In this document: one piece after another, positions 10,974-20,663 of the stretch | Position numbering within the stretch: position 1 is the stretch's first letter | How the letters are laid out: each line of letters opens with the position of its first letter | Assembly (NCBI RefSeq): GCF_025837155.1 | Contig: NZ_CP107549.1 | Span: forward strand, 1,054,001-1,118,000 | Length of the DNA stretch: 64,000 nt | Origin: Pseudomonas sp. Z8(2022) | GTDB lineage: Bacteria; Pseudomonadota; Gammaproteobacteria; Pseudomonadales; Pseudomonadaceae | Direction of reading: 5' to 3' | Position numbers and translations under genes: made by a program | The notes under the pieces: generated by a model | Told to the model about the DNA's origin: nothing | Databases searched by the model: none | The model's input: the letters and a program-made list of their open reading frames with translations, nothing else

Positions 10974-11753
10974 TTGCTGGACAATATTCGCGTCGTTCTG
11001 GTGGGTACCAGTCATCCGGGCAATATCGGTGGCGCTGCGCGGGCGATGAAAAACATGGGGTTGTCACGTCTGGTGCTGGTGGCTCCCGAGGACTTCCCCA
11101 GCGGGGATGCCGTTGCACGTGCCTCCGGCGCCACTGATGTGCTGGACGCCGCGCGGGTGGTCGACACGCTGGAAGAGGCGCTGGTTGGCTGCACGCTGGT
11201 CATTGGTACCAGTGCGCGGGATCGGCGCATTCCCTGGCCGCTGCTTGATCCTCGAGAGTGCGGTGTGACCAGTTGTGAGCAGGCTGCTGCTGGCGGCGAG
11301 GTGGCGTTGGTATTCGGCCGTGAATATGCCGGCCTGACCAACGAGGAACTGCAGCGATGTCAGTATCATGTGCATATCCCGTCCAATCCGGAGTTCAGCT
11401 CACTGAACCTGGCTGCGGCGGTGCAGGTGCTGGCCTACGAGGTGCGCATGGCCTGGCTGACAGCGCAGAATCTGCCGAGCAAGGTGGAGAAGCTGGAAAC
11501 CACGGCGATGCACAGCTCCCAGGCGGCGACGGCGGATGAGCTCGAGTCTTTCTACGGCCATTTGCGTCGCGTGTTGGTGATGATCGGTTTTCTCGATCCG
11601 CAGAAGCCTCGTCACCTGATGACCCGCTTGCGTCGCCTTTACGGGCGCAGTGCGGTGAGCAAGCTGGAAATGAATATCCTGCGCGGCATCCTTACCGAGA
11701 CGGAGAAGGCCGTGCGTGGAGAGCCTCACAAGCAGGGGAAATCTGATGTTTGA
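10974..11753 (+). CDS. trmJ: tRNA (cytidine/uridine-2'-O-)-methyltransferase TrmJ
   Basis: SPOUT-class methyltransferase that modifies ribose at position 32 of several tRNAs. The SAM-binding knot motifs [14 protein letters not shown] and [14 protein letters not shown] are present. The start is ambiguous: GTG 10965 (262 residues) or TTG 10974 (259 residues, [17 protein letters not shown]). I prefer TTG because GAGAG at 10961-10965 is correctly spaced before it and homologues begin here. There is no in-frame ATG near the conserved N-terminus. The 3' end overlaps cysE by 8 bases. Confidence 0.93.
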   Translation: MLDNIRVVLVGTSHPGNIGGAARAMKNMGLSRLVLVAPEDFPSGDAVARASGATDVLDAARVVDTLEEALVGCTLVIGTSARDRRIPWPLLDPRECGVTSCEQAAAGGEVALVFGREYAGLTNEELQRCQYHVHIPSNPEFSSLNLAAAVQVLAYEVRMAWLTAQNLPSKVEKLETTAMHSSQAATADELESFYGHLRRVLVMIGFLDPQKPRHLMTRLRRLYGRSAVSKLEMNILRGILTETEKAVRGEPHKQGKSDV

Positions 11754-12531
11754 GCGCATGCGAGAAGATATCCAGAGCGTTTTTCACCGTGATCCGGCGG
11801 CGCGCAATGCCTTCGAAGTGGTGACCTGCTACCCGGGGCTGCATGCGGTCTGGCTGCATCGTGTGGCGCACGCTCTGTGGAGCTCCGGATGGAAGTGGCT
11901 GGCGCGCGTGGTGTCCAATTTCGGGCGCTGGCTGACGGGGATCGAGATCCACCCCGGGGCCAAGATCGGGCGACGTTTTTTCATCGATCACGGCATGGGC
12001 ATTGTCATCGGTGAGACCGCCGAGATCGGCAATGACGTGACGCTGTATCAGGGCGTGACTCTTGGCGGCACAAGCTGGAACAAGGGCAAGCGTCACCCGA
12101 CGCTGGAGGACGGCGTCGTGGTTGGTGCCGGTGCCAAGGTGCTGGGGCCGTTCACTGTCGGCGCCGGCGCCAAGATCGGCTCCAATGCGGTGGTGACCAA
12201 GGCGGTGCCGGCTGGTGCGACCGCGGTCGGTATTCCCGGCAAGATCATCGTCAAGTCCGATGACGAGCAGGAGGCCAAGCGTCAGGCCATGGCCGAGAAG
12301 ATCGGTTTCGATGCCTATGGCGTCGGTCAGGACATGCCGGACCCGGTCGCGCGTGCCATTGGTCAGTTGCTTGATCATCTGCACGCGGTCGACGGTCGCC
12401 TGGAGGGCATGTGCAAGGCTCTGACCGCATTGGGCAGCGACTATTGCGCGAAGGATCTGCCGACCCTGCGCGACGAGGATTTCGCTGACGTGTGCAAGGA
12501 TCAGCAGCCGGGCGACAAGCCTGCTGCCTGA
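11746..12531 (+). CDS. cysE: Serine O-acetyltransferase CysE
   Basis: Makes O-acetylserine, the precursor for cysteine. The 261-residue protein has an N-terminal helical part, then hexapeptide repeats forming a left-handed beta-helix (about residues 65-175, with [15 protein letters not shown] and [21 protein letters not shown]). The ATG at 11746 gives [13 protein letters not shown], the usual start. It overlaps trmJ by 8 bases and precedes iscR, so the cysteine supply gene sits beside the cysteine-desulfurase operon, as is common in gammaproteobacteria. Confidence 0.95.
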   Translation: MFERMREDIQSVFHRDPAARNAFEVVTCYPGLHAVWLHRVAHALWSSGWKWLARVVSNFGRWLTGIEIHPGAKIGRRFFIDHGMGIVIGETAEIGNDVTLYQGVTLGGTSWNKGKRHPTLEDGVVVGAGAKVLGPFTVGAGAKIGSNAVVTKAVPAGATAVGIPGKIIVKSDDEQEAKRQAMAEKIGFDAYGVGQDMPDPVARAIGQLLDHLHAVDGRLEGMCKALTALGSDYCAKDLPTLRDEDFADVCKDQQPGDKPAA

Positions 12532-12539
12532 TGCGCGCG

Positions 12540-12571
12540 GAGGCGGCGTTTGCTATCATGCCGCCTCGTTT
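12540..12571 (+). terminator. Possible terminator after cysE
   Basis: GAGGCGGC and GCCGCCTC form an 8-bp stem around a 12-base loop, followed only by GTTT. The loop is large and the T run short, so termination is uncertain. Confidence 0.4.
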
Positions 12572-12578
12572 CGCGGTC

Positions 12579-12603
12579 AATCCCGAGTAAATCAATAGGT
12601 CTT
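12579..12603 (+). promoter_or_regulatory. Possible second IscR-type site
   Basis: A 25-bp stretch matching about 17 of 25 positions of the type 1 IscR consensus, lying directly against the better site at 12604. Tandem IscR sites are known in enterobacterial isc promoters. Motif match by eye only. Confidence 0.4.
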
Positions 12604-12628
12604 ATAGTTGACTTAAATACTCGGGAAT
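12604..12628 (+). promoter_or_regulatory. IscR type 1 operator overlapping the isc promoter
   Basis: Starts ATAGTTGACTTAAATACTCG and matches about 22 of 25 positions of the type 1 IscR consensus (ATASYYGACTRWWWYAGTCRRSTAT). It covers the -35 box of the iscR promoter, so [2Fe-2S]-IscR bound here would block RNA polymerase, the known autoregulatory circuit. Confidence 0.75.
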
Positions 12629-12636
12629 CGCATACT
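12608..12636 (+). promoter_or_regulatory. isc operon promoter
   Basis: TTGACT (12608-12613) and CATACT (12631-12636) with a 17-bp spacer, ending 31 bp before the iscR start codon. It overlaps the IscR operator. Confidence 0.7.
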
Positions 12637-12667
12637 TCGCCGCAATTCAGTGATTCGTGGTAGAGCC

Positions 12668-13165
12668 ATGCGACTGACCACCAAAGGCCGTTACGCCGTT
12701 ACCGCCATGCTCGATCTGGCGCTGCACGCGCAGCATGGCCCCGTTTCCCTGGCCGATATTTCCGAGCGGCAGGGCATCTCCCTGTCCTATCTCGAGCAGC
12801 TGTTCGCCAAGCTGCGCCGCGGCAATCTGGTTTCCAGTGTGCGCGGACCGGGCGGCGGCTATCAGCTGTCGCGTGACATGCGCGGCATTCAGGTGGCTCA
12901 GGTGATCGACGCGGTCAATGAATCCGTGGATGCCACCCGTTGCCAGGGGCAGGGCGACTGCCACTCCGGTGACACCTGTCTGACCCATCATCTGTGGTGC
13001 GATCTCAGTCAGCAAATTCATGAGTTCCTCAGTGGCATCAGTCTGGCCGATCTGGTCGTGCGCCGTGAGGTTCAAGAGGTCGCGTTGCGCCAGGATCAGC
13101 GTCGCTGCTCCGGCAGGGGCGCTGCGCCGCATTTGGATAAGATTGAAGCGTCTGCCATCGAGTGA
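12668..13165 (+). CDS. iscR: Fe-S cluster assembly transcriptional regulator IscR
   Basis: Rrf2-family regulator, 165 residues from ATG 12668 ([18 protein letters not shown]). The winged-helix DNA-binding part covers about residues 1-75 ([16 protein letters not shown] recognition region). The cluster ligands C92, C98, C104 and H107 are all present and match E. coli numbering. Holo-IscR represses this operon; apo-IscR activates other Fe-S genes. First gene of iscRSUA-hscBA-fdx-iscX. Confidence 0.97.
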   Translation: MRLTTKGRYAVTAMLDLALHAQHGPVSLADISERQGISLSYLEQLFAKLRRGNLVSSVRGPGGGYQLSRDMRGIQVAQVIDAVNESVDATRCQGQGDCHSGDTCLTHHLWCDLSQQIHEFLSGISLADLVVRREVQEVALRQDQRRCSGRGAAPHLDKIEASAIE

Positions 13166-13195
13166 GCAGGGCGTTTGCCTGATAGGAGAAACCCA

Positions 13196-14410
13196 ATGAA
13201 ATTGCCCATTTACCTCGACTACTCCGCCACAACGCCGGTTGATCCGCGTGTCGCGCAGAAGATGAGCGAATGCCTGCTGGTCGACGGTAACTTCGGCAAC
13301 CCGGCTTCGCGCTCGCACGTATTTGGCTGGAAAGCCGAAGAAGCAGTGGAGAATGCTCGTCGTCAGGTCGCCGAGCTGGTCAATGCCGACCCCCGCGAGA
13401 TCGTCTGGACCAGTGGTGCCACCGAGTCCGACAACCTCGCAATCAAGGGCACGGCGCATTTCTATGCCAGCAAGGGCAAGCACATCATCACCTCGAAGAT
13501 CGAGCACAAGGCGGTACTGGATACCACTCGCCAGCTCGAGCGCGAAGGTTTCGAAGTGACCTATCTGGAGCCGGGCGAAGATGGCCTCATCACGCCGGCC
13601 ATGGTCGAAGCCGCACTGCGTGAGGACACCATTCTGGTGTCGGTCATGCACGTCAACAACGAAATCGGCACCATCAACGACATCGCTGCCATCGGCGAGC
13701 TGACCCGTTCCCGCGGCGTGTTGCTGCATGTCGACGCGGCACAGGCCACCGGCAAGGTCGAGATCGATCTGGAGAAGATGAAGGTCGATCTGATGTCTTT
13801 CTCCGCGCACAAGACTTACGGCCCCAAAGGTGTTGGTGCCCTTTACGTGCGTCGCAAGCCGCGTGTGCGTCTGGAAGCGCAAACCCACGGTGGTGGTCAC
13901 GAGCGCGGCATGCGTTCGGGCACCCTGGCCACTCACCAGTGCGTCGGCATGGGCGAGGCCTTCCGCATCGCCAAGGAAGAAATGGCCGCCGAGAACCAGC
14001 GTATCGCTGCTCTGCGTGACCGTTTCTACCGCCAGTTGGAGAGCATGGAAGAGCTGTACGTCAACGGCAGCCTGACTGCCCGCGTGCCGCACAACCTCAA
14101 CCTGAGTTTCAACTACGTCGAGGGCGAGTCGCTGATCATGGCGCTCAAGGACCTCGCCGTGTCGTCCGGTTCGGCCTGCACCTCGGCTTCCCTGGAGCCG
14201 TCCTACGTGCTGCGCGCCCTTGGGCGCAACGATGAACTGGCTCATAGCTCGATTCGCTTCACCTTCGGTCGCTTCACCACCGAAGAAGAGGTCGACTACG
14301 CCGCTGCCAAGGTCCGCGAAGCCGTGGACAAGCTGCGCGAACTGTCGCCCCTGTGGGATATGTTCAAAGAGGGTGTCGACCTTTCCTCCGTGGAATGGGC
14401 AGCACACTGA
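13196..14410 (+). CDS. iscS: Cysteine desulfurase IscS
   Basis: PLP enzyme that removes sulfur from cysteine and passes persulfide to IscU, and also to tRNA-thiolation partners. 404 residues, the standard length. The PLP lysine is K206 ([10 protein letters not shown]) and the persulfide-carrying cysteine is C328 ([13 protein letters not shown]). An AGGAG site precedes ATG 13196. Confidence 0.98.
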   Translation: MKLPIYLDYSATTPVDPRVAQKMSECLLVDGNFGNPASRSHVFGWKAEEAVENARRQVAELVNADPREIVWTSGATESDNLAIKGTAHFYASKGKHIITSKIEHKAVLDTTRQLEREGFEVTYLEPGEDGLITPAMVEAALREDTILVSVMHVNNEIGTINDIAAIGELTRSRGVLLHVDAAQATGKVEIDLEKMKVDLMSFSAHKTYGPKGVGALYVRRKPRVRLEAQTHGGGHERGMRSGTLATHQCVGMGEAFRIAKEEMAAENQRIAALRDRFYRQLESMEELYVNGSLTARVPHNLNLSFNYVEGESLIMALKDLAVSSGSACTSASLEPSYVLRALGRNDELAHSSIRFTFGRFTTEEEVDYAAAKVREAVDKLRELSPLWDMFKEGVDLSSVEWAAH

Positions 14411-14453
14411 TAGCTGCCTGAAGAGCGGCACCTGATGAGAGAGGAAGTACAGA

Positions 14454-14840
14454 ATGGCTTACAGTGACAAGGTCATCGACCACTACGAAAACCCGCGTAA
14501 CGTCGGCAAGCTGAATGCCGAAGATCCCGATGTCGGTACCGGCATGGTCGGTGCTCCGGCCTGCGGCGACGTGATGCGTCTGCAGATCAAGGTCAACGAA
14601 AGCGGCGTGATCGAAGACGCCAAGTTCAAGACCTATGGCTGCGGTTCTGCAATCGCCTCCAGCTCCCTCGCTACCGAGTGGATGAAGGGCAAGACCCTGG
14701 ATGAAGCCGAAAGCATCAAGAACACCCAGCTCGCCGAAGAACTGGCACTGCCGCCAGTGAAAATTCACTGCTCGGTACTCGCCGAGGACGCCATCAAGGC
14801 TGCCGTGCGCGACTACAAGCAGAAGAAAGGCTTGCTCTGA
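14454..14840 (+). CDS. iscU: Fe-S cluster scaffold IscU
   Basis: 128-residue scaffold on which [2Fe-2S] and [4Fe-4S] clusters are built. The three cluster cysteines C37, C63 and C106 are present, with D39 and H105. The LPPVKIHCS segment near residues 99-107 includes the HscA-recognition motif. It lies 43 bp after iscS, its sulfur donor. Confidence 0.98.
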   Translation: MAYSDKVIDHYENPRNVGKLNAEDPDVGTGMVGAPACGDVMRLQIKVNESGVIEDAKFKTYGCGSAIASSSLATEWMKGKTLDEAESIKNTQLAEELALPPVKIHCSVLAEDAIKAAVRDYKQKKGLL

Positions 14841-14853
14841 TACGAGGTTTGCA

Positions 14854-15177
14854 ATGGCCATCACCATGTCTGAAGCAGCTGCCCGCCATGTGCAACGCTC
14901 TCTCGAAGGGCGCGGCAAGGGCGAGGGCATTCGCCTCGGTGTGCGTACTACCGGTTGTTCCGGCCTGGCCTACGTACTCGAGTTCGTTGACGAACTGGCG
15001 GCGGAGGATCAGGTGTTCGAGAGCCATGGTGTCAAGGTGATCATCGATCCCAAGAGCCTGGTCTACCTCGACGGCACCGAGCTGGACTTCGTCAAGGAAG
15101 GCCTCAACGAGGGCTTCAAGTTCAACAACCCCAACGTGCGCGGCGAATGCGGTTGCGGCGAAAGCTTCAATGTCTGA
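14854..15177 (+). CDS. iscA: A-type Fe-S carrier IscA
   Basis: 107 residues with the A-type carrier cysteines C35 ([10 protein letters not shown]), C99 and C101 (ECGCGESF). IscA carries clusters from IscU to recipient enzymes. It starts 13 bp after iscU with a GAGG ribosome site. Confidence 0.97.
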   Translation: MAITMSEAAARHVQRSLEGRGKGEGIRLGVRTTGCSGLAYVLEFVDELAAEDQVFESHGVKVIIDPKSLVYLDGTELDFVKEGLNEGFKFNNPNVRGECGCGESFNV

Positions 15178-15185
15178 GGCCCTGA

Positions 15186-15707
15186 ATGGGTAATCCCTGC
15201 CATTTCGCCCTGTTCGACCTGCAGCCGAGCTTTCGTATCGACCTGGAACAGCTGGCGGCACGTTACCGTGAGCTGGCCCGCCAGGTTCATCCGGATCGAT
15301 TCGCCGATGCCGGTGAGCGTGAGCAGCGCCTGGCGCTGGAGCGCTCGGCCTGCCTCAACGAGGCTTATCAGGTTCTGAAAACGCCTTCGCAGCGCGCTCG
15401 CTATCTGCTGGCCATGCGCGGTCCCGAGCTTCCGCTGGAAGTGACGGTGCAGGATCCGGATTTTCTGCTGCAGCAGATGCAGTTGCGCGAAGAGCTGGAG
15501 GAGCTGCAGGGCGATGCAGACCTTGCTGGTGTCGCCGCCTTCAAGCGCCGTCTGAAGGCTGCGCAGGAACAGCTCAATGAGGGCTTCGCAGCATGCTGGG
15601 ACGACGACGCTCGCCGTGAAGAGGCCGAGCGTCTGATGCGTCGTATGCAGTTTCTCGACAAGCTCTCCCATGAAGTGCGCCAGTTAGAAGAGCGCCTCGA
15701 CGATTAA
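15186..15707 (+). CDS. hscB: Fe-S co-chaperone HscB
   Basis: J-domain protein, 173 residues. The HPD tripeptide that stimulates the HscA ATPase is at residues 35-37 (QVHPDRF). The C-terminal half forms the helical IscU-binding domain. Starts 8 bp after iscA. Confidence 0.96.
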   Translation: MGNPCHFALFDLQPSFRIDLEQLAARYRELARQVHPDRFADAGEREQRLALERSACLNEAYQVLKTPSQRARYLLAMRGPELPLEVTVQDPDFLLQQMQLREELEELQGDADLAGVAAFKRRLKAAQEQLNEGFAACWDDDARREEAERLMRRMQFLDKLSHEVRQLEERLDD

Positions 15708-15752
15708 CCTGCAGGTTGCCTCGGCAGCCTGCCTGATGATTTCAAGAAGACC

Positions 15753-17618
15753 ATGGCCTTATTGCAGATCGCCGAGCCAGGACAGAGTCCGCAACCGCAC
15801 CAGCGTCGGCTGGCAGTGGGTATCGACCTGGGCACCACCAATTCTCTGGTCGCTGCAGTGCGCAGCGGTCTGGCTGAGCCTCTGGCTGACGCCGATGGCA
15901 AGGTCATCCTGCCTTCCGCCGTGCGTTATCACGCTGGCAGCGTCGAGGTCGGGGAGTCGGCCAGGCGGTCGGCTGCCAGTGATCCGTTCAATACCGTGTT
16001 GTCGGTCAAGCGTCTGATGGGGCGCGGTATCGCCGATGTGCATCAGCTCGGCGAGCAACTGCCGTACCGCTTCGTCGCGGGCGAGTCGCACATGCCCTTC
16101 ATCGAGACGGTGCAGGGGGCGAAAAGTCCGGTCGAGGTATCGGCGGAAATCCTCAAGGCTCTGCGCTTGCGCGCCGAGCAGACTCTGGGTGGTGAGCTGG
16201 TAGGGGCGGTGATTACCGTGCCGGCCTATTTCGATGATGCTCAGCGTCAGGCCACCAAGGATGCCGCGCGTCTAGCCGGTCTTACCGTTCTGCGACTGCT
16301 CAACGAGCCGACCGCTGCGGCTGTTGCCTATGGCCTGGATCAGAAGGCTGAAGGCGTGGTCGCCATCTACGATCTGGGTGGTGGCACCTTCGATATTTCC
16401 ATTCTGCGTCTGACCGGCGGTGTTTTCGAGGTGCTGGCCACCGGTGGCGACAGCGCGCTGGGTGGCGATGACTTCGATCATGCCGTGGCCGACTGGGTCA
16501 TCCAGCAAGCCGGCATGTCCAGTGATCTCGATCCGGCGACCCAGCGCAGCCTGCTGCAGGCGGCCTGCGCGGCGAAGGAAGGTCTGACGAATGCCGACAG
16601 CGTCGAGCTGAGTCACGGCGACTGGCAGGGTGTGTTGTCGCGTGAGCAGTTCGAGGCGCTGATCGAACCCATGGTGGCGCGCAGCCTCAAAGCCTGCCGT
16701 CGCGCAGTGCGAGATTCGGGCGTCGAGCTCGAAGACGTCAGCGCAGTGGTCATGGTCGGCGGTTCCACGCGTGTGCCGCGTGTACGAGAGGCCGTGGGTG
16801 AACTGTTCGGCCGTGCGCCGCTGACCAATATCGACCCTGACCAGGTGGTGGCCATTGGCGCCGCGATCCAGGCCGATGCTCTGGCCGGCAATCAGCGTGG
16901 TGATGGCGAGGAGCTGTTGCTGCTGGACGTGATTCCCCTGTCGCTCGGCCTGGAAACCATGGGCGGGCTGATGGAGAAGGTGATCCCGCGCAACACCACC
17001 ATTCCGGTGGCGCGTGCGCAGGAGTTCACTACCTACAAGGATGGCCAGACGGCCATGATGATTCACGTGCTGCAGGGCGAGCGTGAACTGATCGCCGACT
17101 GCCGCTCGCTGGCACGTTTCGAGCTGCGCGGCATTCCGCCGATGGTGGCGGGGGCAGCGAAGATTCGTGTGACCTTTCAGGTCGATGCCGATGGTCTGCT
17201 CAGCGTTGCGGCGCGCGAGCTGAGTTCCGGTGTCGAGGCAAGCATTCAGGTCAAGCCGTCCTACGGGCTGACCGATGGCGAGATTGCTCGCATGCTGCAG
17301 GACTCCTTCCAGAACGCCGGGGACGACAAGGCTGCGCGTGTACTGCGCGAGCAGCAGGTCGATGCGCAGCGTCTGATTGAGGCGGTCGAGGGGGCCCTGG
17401 AGGCCGATGGCGATCGCCTGCTGGATGCCGAGGAGCGTCAGGTCATCGAGTTGCAGGTGCAGGAGCTTCGCGATCTGCTCGCCGGCAACGACGGTCTGGC
17501 GATCGAGCGGCAGACCAAGCGTCTGTCGCAGGTCACTGATGCATTCGCTGCCAGGCGCCTGGATTCGACGGTCAAGGCCGCGCTGGCCGGGCGCAATCTG
17601 AACGAAATCGAGGAATAA
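15753..17618 (+). CDS. hscA: Fe-S chaperone HscA (Hsp70 family)
   Basis: 621-residue specialised Hsp70 that, with HscB, releases clusters from IscU. The nucleotide-binding domain begins with GIDLGTTNS (about 23-31) and contains [12 protein letters not shown] and [10 protein letters not shown]. The substrate-binding domain follows from about residue 390. The 45-bp gap after hscB has no terminator, so it stays in the operon. Start ATG 15753 gives the usual [20 protein letters not shown]. Confidence 0.97.
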   Translation: MALLQIAEPGQSPQPHQRRLAVGIDLGTTNSLVAAVRSGLAEPLADADGKVILPSAVRYHAGSVEVGESARRSAASDPFNTVLSVKRLMGRGIADVHQLGEQLPYRFVAGESHMPFIETVQGAKSPVEVSAEILKALRLRAEQTLGGELVGAVITVPAYFDDAQRQATKDAARLAGLTVLRLLNEPTAAAVAYGLDQKAEGVVAIYDLGGGTFDISILRLTGGVFEVLATGGDSALGGDDFDHAVADWVIQQAGMSSDLDPATQRSLLQAACAAKEGLTNADSVELSHGDWQGVLSREQFEALIEPMVARSLKACRRAVRDSGVELEDVSAVVMVGGSTRVPRVREAVGELFGRAPLTNIDPDQVVAIGAAIQADALAGNQRGDGEELLLLDVIPLSLGLETMGGLMEKVIPRNTTIPVARAQEFTTYKDGQTAMMIHVLQGERELIADCRSLARFELRGIPPMVAGAAKIRVTFQVDADGLLSVAARELSSGVEASIQVKPSYGLTDGEIARMLQDSFQNAGDDKAARVLREQQVDAQRLIEAVEGALEADGDRLLDAEERQVIELQVQELRDLLAGNDGLAIERQTKRLSQVTDAFAARRLDSTVKAALAGRNLNEIEE

Positions 17619-17621
17619 TTG

Positions 17622-17963
17622 ATGCCGCAGGTAATTTTTCTGCCTCACGAGCGGTTTTGCCCGGATGGCCTGGTAGTAGAGGCCGAGCCCGGCATTTCCA
17701 TCCTCGAACTGGCTCATCAGCACCATATCGAGATGGAAAGCGCCTGCGGCGGGGTGTGTGCCTGCACCACCTGTCACTGCATCGTGCGTGAGGGCTTCGA
17801 CTCGCTGAACGAAGCTGACGAGCTGGAAGAGGATTATCTGGACAAGGCCTGGGGGCTTGAAGCTCAGTCACGTCTGGCCTGTCAGGCTATCGTCGGTGAG
17901 GAGGACCTCACCATCGAGATTCCCAAGTATTCGCTTAATCACGCGGCTGAAGCGCCGCACTGA
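17622..17963 (+). CDS. fdx: ISC-type [2Fe-2S] ferredoxin
   Basis: 113-residue adrenodoxin-type ferredoxin that supplies electrons during cluster assembly. Cluster ligands C42, C48, C51 and C87 are present, plus the non-ligand C46. The ATG at 17622 is preferred over the in-frame TTG at 17619. It starts 3 bp after the hscA stop. Confidence 0.96.
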   Translation: MPQVIFLPHERFCPDGLVVEAEPGISILELAHQHHIEMESACGGVCACTTCHCIVREGFDSLNEADELEEDYLDKAWGLEAQSRLACQAIVGEEDLTIEIPKYSLNHAAEAPH

Positions 17964-17979
17964 TCCAGGAAGCATGAGC

Positions 17980-18180
17980 ATGAGTCTTAAGTGGGCCGAT
18001 GTGCTGGACATCGCCATTGAACTGAGCGAGCAGAAGCCGGATGTCGATCCGCGCTACGTGAACTTCGTCGATCTGCATCGCTGGGTTGTGGCGCTGCCGC
18101 AGTTTTCCGACGACCCTCAGCGTGGGGGTGAGAAGGTGCTGGAGGCGATACAGGCGGCCTGGATCGAAGAACTCGACTGA
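17980..18180 (+). CDS. iscX: Fe-S assembly protein IscX
   Basis: A 66-residue acidic protein (MSLKWADVLDIAIELSEQKP) that binds IscS and iron and modulates the rate of cluster assembly. An in-frame ATG at 17974 is too close to the AGGA at 17967-17970; the ATG at 17980 is correctly spaced and gives the family length. Last gene of the isc operon. Confidence 0.95.
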   Translation: MSLKWADVLDIAIELSEQKPDVDPRYVNFVDLHRWVVALPQFSDDPQRGGEKVLEAIQAAWIEELD

Positions 18181-18221
18181 AACAGGCGCTTATGGCGCCC
18201 GCCCTACGCTTTTGACCGGAA

Positions 18222-18249
18222 CCCGCGTATAATTCGCGGGTTTAATTTT
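18222..18249 (+). promoter_or_regulatory. Hairpin with T tract that also contains a TATAAT box, between iscX and ndk
   Basis: CCCGCG (18222-18227) and CGCGGG pair around the loop TATAATT, followed by TTTAATTTTT. Read as RNA this resembles a small terminator for the isc operon. Read as DNA, TATAAT at 18228-18233 is a perfect -10 box for ndk, though no good -35 lies 17 bp upstream. Both roles are inference. Confidence 0.5.
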
Positions 18250-18281
18250 TCGCTTTAACCCTAAAGTTTCTGGAGCTTCAC

Positions 18282-18713
18282 ATGGCTGTTCAACGTACTT
18301 TCTCCATCATCAAGCCTGACGCCGTTGCCAAGAACGTCATCGGTGAGATCACCACCCGTTTCGAAAAGGCCGGCCTGCGCGTTGTCGCTTCGAAGATGGT
18401 GCAACTGTCCGAGCGCGAAGCTGCCGGTTTCTATGCTGAGCACAGCGAGCGCGGTTTCTTCAAGGACCTGGTTGCCTTCATGACCTCCGGTCCGGTCATC
18501 GTTCAAGTTCTGGAAGGCGAGAACGCCGTTGCCAAGAACCGTGAGCTGATGGGCGCCACCAACCCGAAAGAAGCTGCTCCGGGCACCATCCGTGCCGATT
18601 TCGCCGTTTCCATCGACGAAAACGCCGTTCACGGTTCGGATTCCGAAGCATCCGCTGCCCGCGAGATCGCTTACTTCTTCTCCGCTACCGAGCTGTGCGC
18701 GCGCATTCGCTGA
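18282..18713 (+). CDS. ndk: Nucleoside diphosphate kinase
   Basis: 143 residues. Balances nucleoside triphosphate pools through a phosphohistidine intermediate; the catalytic H117 is in NAVHGSDS. It starts [18 protein letters not shown] and has a TGGAG ribosome site. rlmN follows after 26 bp. Confidence 0.97.
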   Translation: MAVQRTFSIIKPDAVAKNVIGEITTRFEKAGLRVVASKMVQLSEREAAGFYAEHSERGFFKDLVAFMTSGPVIVQVLEGENAVAKNRELMGATNPKEAAPGTIRADFAVSIDENAVHGSDSEASAAREIAYFFSATELCARIR

Positions 18714-18739
18714 TTGGCGAATGATGCGAGGGTGAAGCC

Positions 18740-19888
18740 ATGACCAATACCACCGGCAAGATCAACCTGCTGGGCCTGACCCAGCCGGAAATGGAACGGT
18801 TCTTCGAGTCCATCGGCGAGAAGCGCTTCCGTGCCGGCCAGGTAATGAAGTGGATTCACCATTTTGGCGTCGATGATTTCGCCGCCATGACCAATGTCGG
18901 CAAGGCCTTGCGCGAGAAGCTCGAGGCCTCTGCCGAGATTCGCGGCCCTGAAGTGGTCAGCGAAAATATTTCCGCCGATGGCACGCGCAAGTGGGTGGTG
19001 CGTGTGGCGTCGGGTAGCTGCGTGGAAACCGTGTACATCCCGCAGAATGGCCGCGGTACGCTGTGCGTCTCGTCGCAGGCCGGTTGTGCCCTGGACTGCA
19101 GCTTCTGCTCCACCGGCAAGCAGGGCTTCAACAGCGACCTGACCAGTGCCGAGATCATCGGCCAGGTGTGGATCGCCAACAAATCCTTCGGTACCGTGCC
19201 GGCGAAGATCGATCGTGCCATCACCAACGTGGTGATGATGGGCATGGGCGAGCCGTTGCTGAACTTCGACAACGTCGTTTCCGCCATGCAGATCATGATG
19301 GACGACCTCGGCTACGGCATCTCCAAGCGCAAGGTGACCCTGTCCACCTCCGGCGTGGTACCGATGATCGACAAGCTGGGTGAAGTGATCGACGTGTCTC
19401 TGGCGCTGTCGCTGCACGCACCCAACGACGAGCTGCGCAACCAGTTGGTGCCGATCAACAAGAAGTACCCGCTGGACATGCTCCTGGCCGCGTGCAAGCG
19501 CTACGTTTCCAGACTGGGCGAGAAGCGTGTGCTGACCATCGAGTACACCCTGCTCAAGGGCGTGAACGATCAGCCCGAGCATGCTGAGCAGATGATCGCA
19601 CTTCTGGCCGATGTACCTTGCAAGATCAACCTGATTCCGTTTAATCCATTCCCCTTCTCGGGGTACGAGCGGCCGAGCAATAACGCCATTCGCCGCTTCC
19701 AGGACCTGCTCCACAAGGCCGGGCACAACGTCACGGTACGCACCACCCGTGGTGACGATATCGACGCTGCCTGTGGCCAGTTGGTCGGTCAGGTCATGGA
19801 TCGTACTCGGCGCAGCGAGCGTTATATCGCCGTGCGCCAGCTGGGCAGCGAGGCGCCAGAGCCTATCGCCGCCGCCAATCGAAATTGA
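18740..19888 (+). CDS. rlmN: Dual-specificity 23S rRNA/tRNA (adenine-C2-)-methyltransferase RlmN
   Basis: Radical SAM enzyme that makes 2-methyladenosine at 23S A2503 and tRNA A37. 382 residues; the radical SAM cluster motif C116-x3-C120-x2-C123 (CALDCSFC) is visible. Being an Fe-S enzyme, its place just after the isc operon is sensible, though ndk lies between. It is followed after 13 bp by pilF. Confidence 0.97.
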   Translation: MTNTTGKINLLGLTQPEMERFFESIGEKRFRAGQVMKWIHHFGVDDFAAMTNVGKALREKLEASAEIRGPEVVSENISADGTRKWVVRVASGSCVETVYIPQNGRGTLCVSSQAGCALDCSFCSTGKQGFNSDLTSAEIIGQVWIANKSFGTVPAKIDRAITNVVMMGMGEPLLNFDNVVSAMQIMMDDLGYGISKRKVTLSTSGVVPMIDKLGEVIDVSLALSLHAPNDELRNQLVPINKKYPLDMLLAACKRYVSRLGEKRVLTIEYTLLKGVNDQPEHAEQMIALLADVPCKINLIPFNPFPFSGYERPSNNAIRRFQDLLHKAGHNVTVRTTRGDDIDAACGQLVGQVMDRTRRSERYIAVRQLGSEAPEPIAAANRN

Positions 19889-19901
19889 AGAGAGGATGTC
19901 T

Positions 19902-20663
19902 ATGACCTTGCGCCCTGCGCTGTTGTTGCTCGTTGCCAGTCTGCTCGGTGGCTGTGTGACCACTGGCGATGTCGACCCTATGCGTACATCCAAAGGGCGT
20001 GACGAGGCACGGGACGCCTATGTCCAGCTGGGCATAGCCTATATCCAGCAGGGCGATACCCAGCTTGCCAAGGTGCCCCTGAAGAATGCCCTCGAGCTTG
20101 ACCCCTCCAATGCCGATGCACATGCCGCTCTGGCCATGGCGTTCCAGTTGGAAATGGAGCCGAAACTGGCGGACGAGCATTTCCGCAAGGCCTTGTCCCA
20201 GCGCCCGAATGATGCTCGTCTGCTGAACAACTATGGCGGTTTCCTGTTCGAGCAGAAGCGCTATCAGGACGCCATGAGTACCTACCTCAAGGCGACCGAA
20301 GACAATCTCTATCCCGAGCGTTCCCGGGTTTTCGAGAACCTCGGCATGACAGCGCTGCAACTCGGCCAGCGAGAACAGGCCAAGGAATACTTTCAGCGCG
20401 CCCTGCGTCTGAGCAGCCGTCAGCCCCGGGCATTGCTGGAAATGGCCATGCTGTCCTACGAGGACAAGGAGTATGTGCCGTCCCGCAGTTACTACGACAG
20501 CTACAGCGCAATAGCGCCGCAGAGTGCCCGCAGCTTGTTGCTTGGGGCGCGTCTGGCCGAAGTTTTCGAGGACCGTGACCGGGCCGCCAGTCTGGGGCTG
20601 CAGTTACGACGTCTGTATCCGGCTTCCAAGGAATATCAGCAATTTCTTTCGGGGCAGAAATGA
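19902..20663 (+). CDS. pilF: Type IV pilus pilotin lipoprotein PilF (PilW)
   Basis: 253 residues. The lipobox LLGGC puts the lipidated cysteine at residue 18 counting from ATG 19902. About six TPR repeats follow (for example AYIQQGDTQLAKVPLKNAL and LNNYGGFLFEQKRYQDAM). In P. aeruginosa PilF is the pilotin that carries secretin PilQ to the outer membrane. ATG 19896 is also in frame but abuts the GAGAGG site; 19902 has correct spacing. It overlaps rodZ by 4 bases. Confidence 0.94.
   Translation: MTLRPALLLLVASLLGGCVTTGDVDPMRTSKGRDEARDAYVQLGIAYIQQGDTQLAKVPLKNALELDPSNADAHAALAMAFQLEMEPKLADEHFRKALSQRPNDARLLNNYGGFLFEQKRYQDAMSTYLKATEDNLYPERSRVFENLGMTALQLGQREQAKEYFQRALRLSSRQPRALLEMAMLSYEDKEYVPSRSYYDSYSAIAPQSARSLLLGARLAEVFEDRDRAASLGLQLRRLYPASKEYQQFLSGQK

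Noticed and set aside
6478..14431. Long antisense frames over secD (about 556 codons), secF and iscS-iscR (about 594 codons)
   Set aside because: Shadow frames in GC-rich coding DNA, with no ribosome sites and no recognisable domains.
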